DNA of 64,000 nt, from positions 1 through 64,000 of the forward strand of contig JAQVNJ010000005.1 of NCBI GenBank assembly GCA_028703175.1, read 5' to 3'. Below, piece by piece: positions 17,792 to 26,998 of this stretch (position 1 is its first letter; the number at the start of each line of letters is the position of its first letter). The position numbers were made by a program, and so were the translations under genes. Under the pieces are notes generated by a model. That model saw nothing but the letters and a program-made list of their open reading frames with translations, made no database searches and was not told the DNA's origin. This DNA is from JAAYCB01 sp012744395 (GTDB taxonomy: Bacteria > Planctomycetota > Planctomycetia > Pirellulales > Thermoguttaceae).

Positions 17792-18147
17792 CCAGGGGTG
17801 CGGCTGAAGACATCGCGCGCTTGGCCGCCGTGGCTTTTTTCCGCCACGAACCGCCGGGACACGGCTCGATTGTAGCCGGCCCCGGCATCTGGAAAAACCG
17901 CTCCCAGCCGGTTGACCGGCCGTTCACTTGGGAGCCGCGGGGACCGACCCCGACTTCCTCCCGCTGCCAACGTCCATCCGGCCAGCCGCACAGCCTCGCC
18001 CCACGGCGTCCGCTCCAACAACGCGCAACAACGCCGCGATTCCTTGAGCCACGCCGGCCGGCCGACTACAATCGTTCCTCTAGACGCCGGGCGCCGTGGC
18101 CGGGTCGAGGTCCAACAAGAAATGCCGACCAACAAGGATTCCAGTCC
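17792..18147. other. Intergenic with promoter for the downstream dehydrogenase
   Basis: 356 bp with no supported gene. It contains a good sigma-70-like promoter at 18044-18072 on the plus strand. Nothing else is recognised. Confidence 0.5.
18044..18072 (+). promoter_or_regulatory. Sigma-70-like promoter
   Basis: TTGAGC (18044-18049) and TACAAT (18067-18072) are spaced by exactly 17 nt, 76 nt before the start of the Gfo/Idh/MocA gene. Confidence 0.6.
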
Positions 18148-19521
18148 ATGCCAGAGACTCGCCAGACAACACGCCGTCGATTCCTCCAGGGTGTAGCCGC
18201 CGCGGGGACCGCCTGCGTAATGCTCCCGTCGGCCAACCGCGCCCTGGGCTACCAGTCGCCGAATGAGCGGCCCGTCTTCGCCACGATTGGCCTTCGAAAT
18301 CAGGGCTGGGCGATCACCCAGAAGACGTTTCGCTATGCGGATTTCGCGGCGCTCGCCGACGTCGACGCGAAGGTCCTCGGCGCGAACGTCCAACAGACGG
18401 AACAGAAGCAGGGCAAGAAGCCCGATGCCTACAAGGACTATCGGGCGGTCCTCGATCGCCAGGACATCGACGCGGTGATGATCGCCACGCCCGACCACTG
18501 GCATACGAAGATTGCCATCGAAGCGATGGTCGCGGGAAAAGACGTCTACTGCGAAAAACCGCTCACGCTGACGATCGATGAAGGGAAGTTGATCGAGAAA
18601 TTCGTGAAGAAGACGGGGCGCGTCTTCCAGGTGGGCACGATGCAGCGGACCGAATCAAGCCATCGCTTCCTTCAGGCCATCGCCCTCGTCAGGCATGGGC
18701 GCATCGGCGCTGTCAAGAAGATCACCTGCGGGATCGGCGGCATGCCGGCTTCACCGCTGATTCCCGTTGCCCCCGTTCCCGAAGAACTCGATTGGGAATT
18801 CTGGCTCGGGCCGGCGCCGAAAGTCCCCTATCGAGCGCTGCCCGAGATGCGAACGGGCTACGGCGGCGGCGTGCCGCTCTACAGCAACGCCCACTACTCG
18901 TTCCGCAACTGGCACGAATACTCGGGCGGCAAGCTCACGGACTGGGGCGCCCACCACGTCGATATTGCCTGTTGGGCAATCGGCGCCGGCGACAGCGGCC
19001 CGGCCAAGGTGACGCCGCTCGAATACACGCTCGGCTGCGAGTACAAGAACGGATACCCGGTGGTCGACGATCGGTACAACGTCGCAACCCGGTTCACGAT
19101 CCGGGTGGCGATGCCCAACAACGTCGAGATGACCATTGCCAGCGACGGGGACAACGGCATTCTCTTCGAGGGCACACAGGGGCGGTTCTTCGTCAACCGC
19201 AGCCGGATCTCGGGAACGCCCGTCGAGGCCCTCAAGGACAATCCGCTGCCGGAAGGGGCGCTCGAAGAGGTTTACGGCGGCAAGATCAGCCAGAATCACA
19301 GCGCCAACTTCGTCGAGAGCATGAAGACCCGCAGACAGCCGATCTCCGACGTCTGGTCCCATAACCGGATGCTGGAGATCTGCCACCTCGCGAACATTGC
19401 CATGCGCCTGGGGCGGGAACTCAACTGGGCCCCAGTCAAGCGGGAGATCGTCGGCGACGCCGAGGCGAACTCGTTCCTCGCGCGGGAAAGCCGCCAGGGC
19501 TACCGGATCGAGGTCGGCTGA
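18148..19521 (+). CDS. Tat-signal Gfo/Idh/MocA oxidoreductase
   Basis: The 457-residue product starts at ATG 18148. It opens with a twin-arginine signal (TTRRRFLQGVAAAGTACVML), so the folded enzyme with bound cofactor is probably exported. The N-terminal Rossmann domain follows (FATIGLRNQGWAITQ, ALADVDAKVL, VMIATPDHWH, YCEKPLTLTIDEGK), then the alpha/beta substrate domain with GGKLTDWGAHHVDIACWAIG, whose histidines line the active site. The family converts sugars and cyclitols with NAD(P). It resembles the truncated gene at 3-1160. An epimerase-like exported gene lies 271 bp downstream on the same strand, a common pairing. The substrate is unknown. Confidence 0.93.
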   Translation: MPETRQTTRRRFLQGVAAAGTACVMLPSANRALGYQSPNERPVFATIGLRNQGWAITQKTFRYADFAALADVDAKVLGANVQQTEQKQGKKPDAYKDYRAVLDRQDIDAVMIATPDHWHTKIAIEAMVAGKDVYCEKPLTLTIDEGKLIEKFVKKTGRVFQVGTMQRTESSHRFLQAIALVRHGRIGAVKKITCGIGGMPASPLIPVAPVPEELDWEFWLGPAPKVPYRALPEMRTGYGGGVPLYSNAHYSFRNWHEYSGGKLTDWGAHHVDIACWAIGAGDSGPAKVTPLEYTLGCEYKNGYPVVDDRYNVATRFTIRVAMPNNVEMTIASDGDNGILFEGTQGRFFVNRSRISGTPVEALKDNPLPEGALEEVYGGKISQNHSANFVESMKTRRQPISDVWSHNRMLEICHLANIAMRLGRELNWAPVKREIVGDAEANSFLARESRQGYRIEVG

Positions 19522-19792
19522 TTGCAGACGCCAGGCAACCGGAGTCTTTGCGTCCGCGGCCGCAAGGACTCCGGCGCGACGCCGCGGCCGAAGCGCTGGG
19601 CAGTGCCGCGGGCGAGCGGGGGCGGACCGGGGTTCGGCCGGGGAAGAAGGGGCGGAGCGGCCGCGCCGCCCTCTCCCGGAAGTGGCCATCCCGCCTCCCG
19701 TATGCTAGTCTGAAAGGTCGGCGTGCCGATGTTGCCAACCGCCGCCGGCCGCCGCCGGTTCCACCCAACCGATCAATCAGGAGAGACACACC

Positions 19793-20674
19793 ATGGCTAT
19801 TGGACTGCATAACCTCTCGCGCCGTGAAATGCTCAAGGCCGCGGCGGCCGGGGCGCTGGCCCTGGGCATGCCGGGGGTCGCGGCAAGCGCCCAGGGCAAG
19901 GGCGCGCCGAAAGCGGGCATCGCCCTCCAGCTCTATTCGATCCGCAACGACTGCGCTGCCGACTTCGACGCCGCCCTGGCCAAGGTCGCCGAACTCGGCT
20001 TCGATGCCGTCGAGTTCGCCGGCTATCACAAGTACCAGAACGACGCCGCGGGCCTCCGCAAGACGCTCGACAAGTTGAACCTCAAGGTCGCCGGCACACA
20101 CATCGGCACCGCCGCCCTGGTCGGCGACGCCCTGCCCAAGACCATCGAGTTCCACAAGACGCTCGGCTGCAAATACCTGATCGTGCCGGGCGACGGGCGT
20201 TTCTACCAGCCGGACGCCAGCAAGGAGCTGGCCGAGATCTTCAACAAGGCCGCCGAGCACCTCAAGACGGTCGGCATGAAGACCGGCTACCACAACCACA
20301 CCCGCGAGTTCCAGAAGGACGGCGACAAGACCTATTGGGAGCTGTTCGCCGAAAGGACCACCAGCGACGTCGTCTTGCAGCAGGACGTCGGCTGGACGGC
20401 TGCCGCGGGCTACGACCCGGCGGCGATGATCCGCAAGTACCCGGGCCGCAGCCAGATCATCCACTGCAAGCCGACAATCGTCGCTGGGGACAAAGGCCGG
20501 GCGATCCTCGGGGAAGACTCGGTCAAGTGGGTGCCGGTCCTCGAAGCCTGCCGCGACGTGGGCGGCACCGAGTGGCTGACGATCGAGCAGGAAGCCTACC
20601 CCGATCGCATGCCGCCGATGGAGTGCGTCGCCCTCTCACTGGCCGGGCTGAAAGAAATCCTCGCCTCGATGTAG
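19793..20674 (+). CDS. Exported sugar phosphate isomerase/epimerase-like protein
   Basis: The 293-residue protein follows AGGAGAG. It has a Tat-like signal (LSRREMLKAAAAGALALGM) with the twin Arg at 10-11. The TIM barrel shows GIALQLYSIRND, FDAVEFAGYHKY, LKVAGTHIGT, YLIVPGDGRF, TGYHNHTREF, VLQQDVGWTAAAG, IIHCKPTIV and WLTIEQEAY. These are the strand-end Glu, His and Asp residues that bind a metal in AP-endonuclease-2-like isomerases. Export of such an enzyme is common in planctomycetes. It follows the Tat dehydrogenase and may act with it on a periplasmic sugar or inositol-like compound. This pairing is inferred. Confidence 0.9.
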   Translation: MAIGLHNLSRREMLKAAAAGALALGMPGVAASAQGKGAPKAGIALQLYSIRNDCAADFDAALAKVAELGFDAVEFAGYHKYQNDAAGLRKTLDKLNLKVAGTHIGTAALVGDALPKTIEFHKTLGCKYLIVPGDGRFYQPDASKELAEIFNKAAEHLKTVGMKTGYHNHTREFQKDGDKTYWELFAERTTSDVVLQQDVGWTAAAGYDPAAMIRKYPGRSQIIHCKPTIVAGDKGRAILGEDSVKWVPVLEACRDVGGTEWLTIEQEAYPDRMPPMECVALSLAGLKEILASM

Positions 20675-20733
20675 ATCGCAGGCGCCAGGAACGAGCGTCG
20701 CGCGAACACCGGGCGAGGGCGGCCGCCGCCCGA

Positions 20734-22002
20734 TCAGGATCGGGAGCATTCCCCGGCGAGCTGGGCGTCGGCCGAGCTGGCCGGGGAAAAACAATCGTCC
20801 CACCAGCGGTCGAGCCGCTCCAGAGCCGTCGCCAGGTCGCAGGCCTTGAGTAGGCGGTCCGTCGTGCCGTCGGCGCGGGGCTCGTCGCGAACCTCGATGA
20901 GTCCCTTTTCGATCAGTTTGCGGACGGCGTCGTCGACCTCGAAGTCGACCTCCGGCAGGCCGAATCGATCCTTCAGCCACTTCTCCACTCGGGCGTCGAG
21001 CTGTTGGATCGTAAAATTGCCATCGGGCTCGCTCAAGAGGATGTGGTACGCCAAGAGGAGCTCTTTTGTCTCTTCGGCTTCGGCGGCGTCGACCAGCAGC
21101 GCCAGCGCGCTGGCGTTGTTGGCCAGGCTCTTGTGATAGAGGTTCGAGGAGAGCCTCTGCATGTACTTGGTCTTGCTGGTGAGAAAGCTGAACAGGCCCT
21201 TGAAAAACGCCACCGTGCAGCCGCCGACGACCGCCAGCAGCAGGATGGGCGAGACCATGGCGGCCGTCAACAGTCGGGCGATCGGCGCCGCCAGCCCGCC
21301 GGCCACGGTGCCGCCGACCTTGATCTTGTCGAGCAGCTTCATCTGCACGCGGACTTCGGGAGAGGTCATCTTGAGGTCTTCGAGGGCGACGTCTTTGAAG
21401 AGCTTCACGAGCACGACGTCGGCCTTCGGCTGCTTGCGCCTTCCGCCCGGTTTGTGGCGGACAAGAATCGCCACCCGCGAAAAGACGCGAACCGGAGCCG
21501 TCCTCTGGCGAAAGCAGGTGGACCAATTCCGGTAGGGGTACACTCCCTCGCGGACGCCCCGGTAGTAGACGTCGAGGACCTCGTAGTCGTCGAGATTGAC
21601 GCGGATCGCCAGGCCGAAGCGGTTCCGCGATTCCATGCAGGCCAGCAACTGCTCGCGGCTGAGCTGCACGTAGTTGCCGCTGAGCAGCAGGTCGCGACAG
21701 CGGCAACGGAGTTCGCAGAACGCCTGCTCGCGCTCGGCCGGCGTCCACTGGCGGAGCAGTCGTGTGTCGCGGTCGGGATCGAAGGGGTCGTAGAGCTGCT
21801 TGAGCTGTTGGACCTGTTCCAGGAATTCGAAATGGAACCTGGCTCGGACCATTTGCAGGAAGAGGCGAAACTGGCGCCGCTGCTCCGCGGAGAGGGAGGG
21901 GGATCGGATCACCTCGCGGAAGATGGCGTCCGCCTTGAGGGGCAGAAACCGCTCGCGGGAAACGAGAAAGTCGAGTGCCGGGGTAGGCGACGATCGGGGC
22001 AT
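20734..22002 (-). CDS. DUF3754 (TMEM143-like) membrane protein
   Basis: ATG 22002 gives a 422-residue product (MPRSSPTPALDF). The order is a soluble N-terminal part with RERFLPLKADAIF, a central FSRVAILVRHKP and KLFKDVALEDLKM stretch, then two hydrophobic helices near 240-290 (LLTAAMVSPILLLAVVGG and VAFFKGLFSFL) and a cytoplasmic C-terminal tail. The central part matches the DUF3754 family, which includes TMEM143-like proteins of mitochondria and plastids. The biochemical role of the family is unknown. The gene is convergent with the epimerase-like gene and lies downstream of recQ on the same strand. Confidence 0.78.
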   Translation of the reverse strand: MPRSSPTPALDFLVSRERFLPLKADAIFREVIRSPSLSAEQRRQFRLFLQMVRARFHFEFLEQVQQLKQLYDPFDPDRDTRLLRQWTPAEREQAFCELRCRCRDLLLSGNYVQLSREQLLACMESRNRFGLAIRVNLDDYEVLDVYYRGVREGVYPYRNWSTCFRQRTAPVRVFSRVAILVRHKPGGRRKQPKADVVLVKLFKDVALEDLKMTSPEVRVQMKLLDKIKVGGTVAGGLAAPIARLLTAAMVSPILLLAVVGGCTVAFFKGLFSFLTSKTKYMQRLSSNLYHKSLANNASALALLVDAAEAEETKELLLAYHILLSEPDGNFTIQQLDARVEKWLKDRFGLPEVDFEVDDAVRKLIEKGLIEVRDEPRADGTTDRLLKACDLATALERLDRWWDDCFSPASSADAQLAGECSRS

Positions 22003-22188
22003 GGCCGGTCCCGCTCCTTGAAGCTGTGGATTGCAGGTCGCCGCTTCCTCCGCGGCTGCCGGCGGCCATTGTAGCAACGGCGGCCGGTTCCCTGAAGCGC
22101 GAAACCCTCGACCGGCCGCGCGGGGCGGCCGTGCGGCAATTGGCCCGTTGCAGGCCGCGGTAACCGGCGGGGCGGCCGCTGGCAGGTG

Positions 22189-24792
22189 TCATTCCACCGC
22201 GAATCCGCGCCTCGCCGCCTCTTCCAGCTCCGCCCGGATGCGATCCTCGTCGACCCCACGCGCGGCCGCGGATTCCTCGATCGACAGCCCCGCCGCGGCG
22301 AGCCGCCACGTCCAGTAGCAGCTTGGCCGCTCGTCGATGCTTGGCGTGCTCGGTTCGTCCTCGCCGGGCGGGGAATCGGCGGGCGGCGGCCCGCCGGCGG
22401 CGGGAGTCTCGGCAACCAGGTCGAGCAACTCGCGGCCATATTGCTCCAGTTTCCGCTGGCCGATGCCGCCGATCTCCAGCAGGGCCGCGCGGCTTTGCGG
22501 GCGCGCCGCGGCCAATTCCTCGAGCGTCCGGTTGCTACAGACCAGGTAGAGCGGCAGGCCCGACTGTTCGGCCTTCTTCCGCCGCCAGGCCTTCAGCCGG
22601 TCAAGCAATCCGGCGTCGATCTCCAGCTCGGCCCGCCGCGGCTCGGCCGCTTCGCGCAACCGGCTCGGCCGTCCGCTGATTTTGTCCAGGAGGTAGCCGG
22701 GTACCGGCAACACGCCGGCATACTCCGCGCCCCCCTTCATCAGGTCGATTCCCGCCGAGGTCAGTTCGAGCACCGGCCGGTGCGGGTCGACGTTGGTCTG
22801 CGCGAGGTGCCCGGTGGCCAGCAGGGCTTCAAGCAGGATCACGACCTCCGGCTGCGTGAGGTGCTCGAGCAGCCCGAACGTGCTGAGCTGATCGAGGCCG
22901 AGCCTGGCCATCCTGGCGGAGGCGGAGCCGCAGAGCATCTGGGCGATGAGCATCTTGCCGCAGCGCAACCGCCGCTGGACGCGGGCCACGCCGCTCAGCG
23001 CGATCCGCAGGGTCTTGATCGCCTCGTCGCTGAGTCCCGCCGGTGCGGGCGGGGCGGTCGCTTCGCCCGTCGGGCCGCATTCGCCCGTCCGGCCGCAGTT
23101 GTCGCAATGCCCGCAGGCCCGACCGTCCCGCTCGCCGAAATAGTCGAGAATCTGCCGCTGGCGGCACTCCGGGCTGAGGGCGAACTGGACCACGCGGTTG
23201 AGCTTCTCGTACTCGGCGGCCTTGCGCTTCTCAACGGCCTCGAAGTCCAGGCCGAGCTGGTCGAACGGCGTCTCCCGATCGAGCATGCGGATCGCCCGGC
23301 CGCGGAACGGCGGCACGTAGTCGAACGCGTCGAGTTCGTTCAGTTCGCGGAGCGCGGCCGAGACCGAGGGCGGTTCCAGTCCGGTCATGCCGGCGAGCCG
23401 GGCGGGCGGGAAAAACACGGTCTCGCGGCGCCGCGAGCCGACGATCTCCTCGACGGCGCGCAACACGGCCCGCCGTGTCGTCGCCCGCTTCGGCAGCAGG
23501 TCGACCAGCGTCGGCAGGTCGCTTTCGATGCGGACGGCCGCGCGATTCTCGGAGGACACGAGCCGTTGCAGCACCCCGGCCGATTCGAGCATCTGTTCGC
23601 AGACCCCGATCCCCTCGGCGCCGATCGGCAGCGCGAGCCGCTCCTTGATCTCCTGCTGCGTCAGCTCGATCGGATCGGCCTCGACCGAGGCGAGGTACTC
23701 GTAGACGAGTTCGACGTTCTCCCGCCCCGGGTAGGCGCTTTCGATGAACCATTCCTGGATGTAGCGGTCGGCGGCGTTGTAGAGCAGGAGGCATTGCGAA
23801 GGCTGGCCGTCGCGGCCGGCGCGCCCCGCCTCCTGGTAATAGCCCTCCAGCGTGCCCGGCAGGTTGTAGTGGACGACGAACCGCACGTCGCGCTTGTCGA
23901 TCCCCATCCCGAAGGCGGTGGTGGCGACGATGATCTCGGCGCGGCCCTGCATGAACGCATCCTGGGCCGCCTTGCGATCGTCGGGCATCAGGCCCGCGTG
24001 GTAGGCCACGACCCGCCGCCGGAGCCGCCCGGCCGCCATCTCGGCGACCTCCTCCGTCCGCTTGCGCGTCGAGGCATAGATGATCCCCGGGCCCGGCGAC
24101 TGCTGGAGGAATTCGATCAGCCGCTCGGACTTCTCGCGCTCGCCCCGCGTGATCCAGACGCGGTAGAAGAGATTCTCCCGCGCGAAACCGCGAATGAACG
24201 TCTGGGGGTTCGCCAGGCCGAGTTGTGCGATGATGTCGCGCCGGACCGCGTCGGTCGCCGTCGCCGTCAGGGCGATCGTCGTCGGGTTGCCGAGCAGCCG
24301 GCGGAAGCTTCCCAGCCGGGCGTAGTCGGGGCGGAAATCGTGGCCCCACTGGCTGATGCAATGCGCCTCGTCGACCGCCAGCAGGCGCAGCCGCGCGCCC
24401 CGGATTGCCTCCAGGAACCGGCTGCTGCGGAACCGTTCCGGCACCACGTAGACGATCCGCACCTCGCCGCCGGCGATCGCATCCAGGCGGCCCTGCTGCT
24501 CGCCCGGGCTGAGCGTGCTGTTGATGTACGTGACCGGCAGGCCCAGGCCGCGGAGCTGGTCGACCTGGTCCTTCATCAACGCGATCAGCGGCGAGACGAC
24601 CAGCGTCAACCCGTCGAGCACCAGCGCCGGCAACTGGTAGCAGAGGCTCTTGCCTCCGCCGGTCGGCATTACGCACAGGCAATCGCGACCCGCCAGCACG
24701 GCGCGGATCACCTCTTCCTGGCCGAGCCGGAAGCCGGACAGCCCGAATCGGCTCAGATAGGATTCGATCCTGGCGGGTTCGGAAGCGGACAT
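22189..24792 (-). CDS. recQ: ATP-dependent DNA helicase RecQ
   Basis: The 867-residue product starts at ATG 24792 (MSASEPARIESYL). Helicase motifs are in order: FRLGQEEVIRAVLAG (motif 0), MPTGGGKSLCYQ (Walker A), VSPLIALM, DEAHCISQWGHDFRP (Walker B with the RecQ aromatic loop), TATAT, TTAFGMGIDKRDVRFV, and QEAGRAGRDG. The RQC zinc site is represented by CRQRQILDYFGE then CGHCDNCG, and an HRDC domain lies near the C-terminus (LPLYLVCSNRTLEELAA). RecQ unwinds DNA 3'-5' in recombination and replication-fork repair. It is longer than E. coli RecQ because of an extra C-terminal tail of about 80 residues. TATAAT lies upstream at 24849-24854. Confidence 0.95.
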   Translation of the reverse strand: MSASEPARIESYLSRFGLSGFRLGQEEVIRAVLAGRDCLCVMPTGGGKSLCYQLPALVLDGLTLVVSPLIALMKDQVDQLRGLGLPVTYINSTLSPGEQQGRLDAIAGGEVRIVYVVPERFRSSRFLEAIRGARLRLLAVDEAHCISQWGHDFRPDYARLGSFRRLLGNPTTIALTATATDAVRRDIIAQLGLANPQTFIRGFARENLFYRVWITRGEREKSERLIEFLQQSPGPGIIYASTRKRTEEVAEMAAGRLRRRVVAYHAGLMPDDRKAAQDAFMQGRAEIIVATTAFGMGIDKRDVRFVVHYNLPGTLEGYYQEAGRAGRDGQPSQCLLLYNAADRYIQEWFIESAYPGRENVELVYEYLASVEADPIELTQQEIKERLALPIGAEGIGVCEQMLESAGVLQRLVSSENRAAVRIESDLPTLVDLLPKRATTRRAVLRAVEEIVGSRRRETVFFPPARLAGMTGLEPPSVSAALRELNELDAFDYVPPFRGRAIRMLDRETPFDQLGLDFEAVEKRKAAEYEKLNRVVQFALSPECRQRQILDYFGERDGRACGHCDNCGRTGECGPTGEATAPPAPAGLSDEAIKTLRIALSGVARVQRRLRCGKMLIAQMLCGSASARMARLGLDQLSTFGLLEHLTQPEVVILLEALLATGHLAQTNVDPHRPVLELTSAGIDLMKGGAEYAGVLPVPGYLLDKISGRPSRLREAAEPRRAELEIDAGLLDRLKAWRRKKAEQSGLPLYLVCSNRTLEELAAARPQSRAALLEIGGIGQRKLEQYGRELLDLVAETPAAGGPPPADSPPGEDEPSTPSIDERPSCYWTWRLAAAGLSIEESAAARGVDEDRIRAELEEAARRGFAVE

Positions 24793-24848
24793 CGGCAGCG
24801 CGCTGGGCGAGAGGGGTGCTGATCCACGTTCTTGCCGCGAAACCACCC

Positions 24849-24854
24849 ATTATA
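24849..24854 (-). promoter_or_regulatory. -10 box TATAAT upstream of recQ
   Basis: A perfect TATAAT on the minus strand, 57 nt before the recQ start. The -35 region is poor. Confidence 0.45.
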
Positions 24855-24965
24855 GCGGGGCGCCCCCCGATGTGAAACCATGAACAGCAATGCAAACCGC
24901 AGCTTGCCCACTCTCCTGGATCAAGGTCCAGCCGGCGTCTCCCCGTCTGCCAACGGCGGGGGAGC

Positions 24966-25265
24966 TCAAACCGGCCCCACGTAGCTCCAGCGCCCTCGCC
25001 CGTCGGCTTCCACGGTACAGGCGAGCCCCACGTCGCGGAGGGCATTGAAGACCTGCTCGAGCGCCTTGTCGCCGAAGTTGGGAATCGCCAGCAACCGCTC
25101 GCGCGTGCAGTTGAGCAGGTCTTCCACGAGCAGCACGCCGTCGTCTTCAAGAAAATTGACCGTGCGGACGGGCAGGTTCAACTGGGCCACGGGCGATTGG
25201 AGGACTTCGGCGAAACGCTTGCGGCGAAGATCCGCTTTCGGCAACGGGACTCTTGTTTTCGACAT
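24966..25265 (-). CDS. Free-standing RNA polymerase alpha-CTD-like protein
   Basis: ATG 25265 follows a strong GGGAGGGAG box and gives 99 residues. From about residue 22 it reads as an RNA polymerase alpha C-terminal domain: LNLPVRTVNFLEDDGVLLVE, LLNCTRERLLAIPNFGDKAL, EQVFNALRDVGL. The (HhH)-like helices include the NFG turn that in alpha-CTD contacts UP-element DNA or activators. The N-terminal assembly domain is absent, so it cannot replace alpha. It may bind DNA or a polymerase partner as a regulator; similar solitary domains exist in planctomycetes to my memory. It lies upstream of recQ, behind its own TATAAT at 25350-25355 (minus). Confidence 0.8.
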   Translation of the reverse strand: MSKTRVPLPKADLRRKRFAEVLQSPVAQLNLPVRTVNFLEDDGVLLVEDLLNCTRERLLAIPNFGDKALEQVFNALRDVGLACTVEADGRGRWSYVGPV

Positions 25266-25811
25266 GGGCTCCCTCCCTCTAGGTCGGAGTCGTGCAGCGA
25301 GACAGACCGTCGCACGCGCGGCCGCACAACCGCCGCGCGTGCAAGCGGGATTATAACACCCGCGGGCGATTTCTGCCGAGAGTGGGCGTGAAATTTCCAC
25401 CACGAAACCGGGCAAGGAATGCTAGCAGTGCCAGCACTCCCCGCCGCCGCCCTCCTCTGCCAGGGCCAATCGGCAACCTCTCGGGCCGCGCGCCAGACAG
25501 CCGGTTGCCGTCCGATCACACTTGGGGCAGAAGGCGAAGTCGCCGGTTTTATCGGCAATCAGGCCCGTCAGGACGGCTCTTGCGCTTTATTCCGGCCAGC
25601 AGACGCCATCCCCCCCGGGAGAGTCTCCGTCTTAAGAAGGTGGTGGTTGAAGCCGGCCGTCAGGCCAGATAGCATGCAGAGAAGGGACCCTTGCGGGGCG
25701 CCCCCCTGCTTGCGGACCGGATCGCGGCGGTATCGCCCCAAACCGCGCCCCCACAATCCGGCCGGTCGAACGCCGGCCTGGACGCGTTCAAGAAGAAGAC
25801 TGCCGATCCTG

Positions 25812-26897
25812 ATGAAAACCGCGGACATTCCCAGCCACCGACTGCTCACGGTTCGATATCTGCGCAAGCAGGCCAAGCAGTTGTCCGATCAGCTTGCCGG
25901 CGTCCGGGAGGGGGAGGATATCGAATTTGTCCACCGCGGGCGGGTCGCCTGCCGCCGTCTGCGCTCGGTCCTGAAGATGAGCGATTGGCTGAACAAGCGG
26001 CAGTTGAAGGCCTGGCGGAAGGAGGTCCGCAAGCTGCTGAAAGGGATGGGCAAGGCCCGCGACAAGGACGTGCAGATTGAATTCCTCTGGGACTATCTTG
26101 CCGGGATCGGCGATCGCAGCCTGCTGCCGGGGATCGCCCGCGTGGCCATCGGGCTCGAGCACGCCCGCGAACAGCTTCAGGCGGATGTCGTAGCGGCGGT
26201 CGACCGTGCCGAAGCGAGCGGGGTGATCGGCGAGATGCTCGCCACGTCGAAGGCGGCGCTCGAGGAGTTGGAGCAAGCGCACGTGCGGCTCGACGGCCAC
26301 GCGCTGTTTTTGCGCCTGGAGGGGCAGCTTGGGGAGAAGTTGAGCGAATTTCTCGACCACCAGGATTCGCTCGCCGACCCGCAAGACGAGCAGGGGCATC
26401 ACCTGATGCGGATTGCCGCCAAACAGCTCCGGTATACGATGGAGATATGCCAGCCGGCATACCGGGGCCGGCTCGATGGATTCGTGGTGACGATCAAGAG
26501 GATCCAGTCCTATCTGGGCGAGATTCACGACTGCGACGTCTGGATCGAGCACCTGGCGGCGACGCTCGGCGAGGAGGGGAAGCGGTTGGCGGAGACGTTC
26601 GGCTATGGCCGCCGCATCGGTCGGTTGGCCAAGGGGATCGAGCATCTGCGGAGCGAGCGCCGCCAGAGGCGGGTTGGCCTGTTCAACGAGCTGCTGGACT
26701 ACTGCCAGGAGTTGGACCACGGCGACTACTGGGGAGGGCTGCGCGAATTGGCCGGCCAGTCCGCGGTGCTCGGGAACGTGCCGCCCGGCGGCGGCCAGTC
26801 GTCCGCTCCGGCCGCGGAGGCGGCCGCGAACGATCGGCGGCCGGCCGGCATCGCGCCCCAGCCGCTGCTCCATGCCTCGGCGGAGAACTGGACCTGA
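25812..26897 (+). CDS. CHAD domain protein
   Basis: ATG 25812 gives 361 residues. The all-helical CHAD domain is marked by two histidine and arginine/lysine-rich motifs: EFVHRGRVACRRLRSVLKM near residues 37-55 and HHLMRIAAKQLRYTMEI in the second half, plus GKARDKDVQ. CHAD domains bind polyphosphate through these basic faces, as shown for several family members. No CYTH domain is present. It opens a polyphosphate cluster with Ppx/GppA (102 bp downstream) and Ppk1. It likely associates with polyphosphate granules in the cytoplasm. The C-terminal 60 residues are low complexity. Confidence 0.92.
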   Translation: MKTADIPSHRLLTVRYLRKQAKQLSDQLAGVREGEDIEFVHRGRVACRRLRSVLKMSDWLNKRQLKAWRKEVRKLLKGMGKARDKDVQIEFLWDYLAGIGDRSLLPGIARVAIGLEHAREQLQADVVAAVDRAEASGVIGEMLATSKAALEELEQAHVRLDGHALFLRLEGQLGEKLSEFLDHQDSLADPQDEQGHHLMRIAAKQLRYTMEICQPAYRGRLDGFVVTIKRIQSYLGEIHDCDVWIEHLAATLGEEGKRLAETFGYGRRIGRLAKGIEHLRSERRQRRVGLFNELLDYCQELDHGDYWGGLRELAGQSAVLGNVPPGGGQSSAPAAEAAANDRRPAGIAPQPLLHASAENWT

Positions 26898-26998
26898 GCC
26901 GCGGCGGCAACCGCGGGCGCGGGGCGTGCCGGCCGGCGCGCGGGGGCGCGTGCCGGCGGAGGTGCGGGGCTGGTTTACGAAGAAGGCGAGACGTCTCG

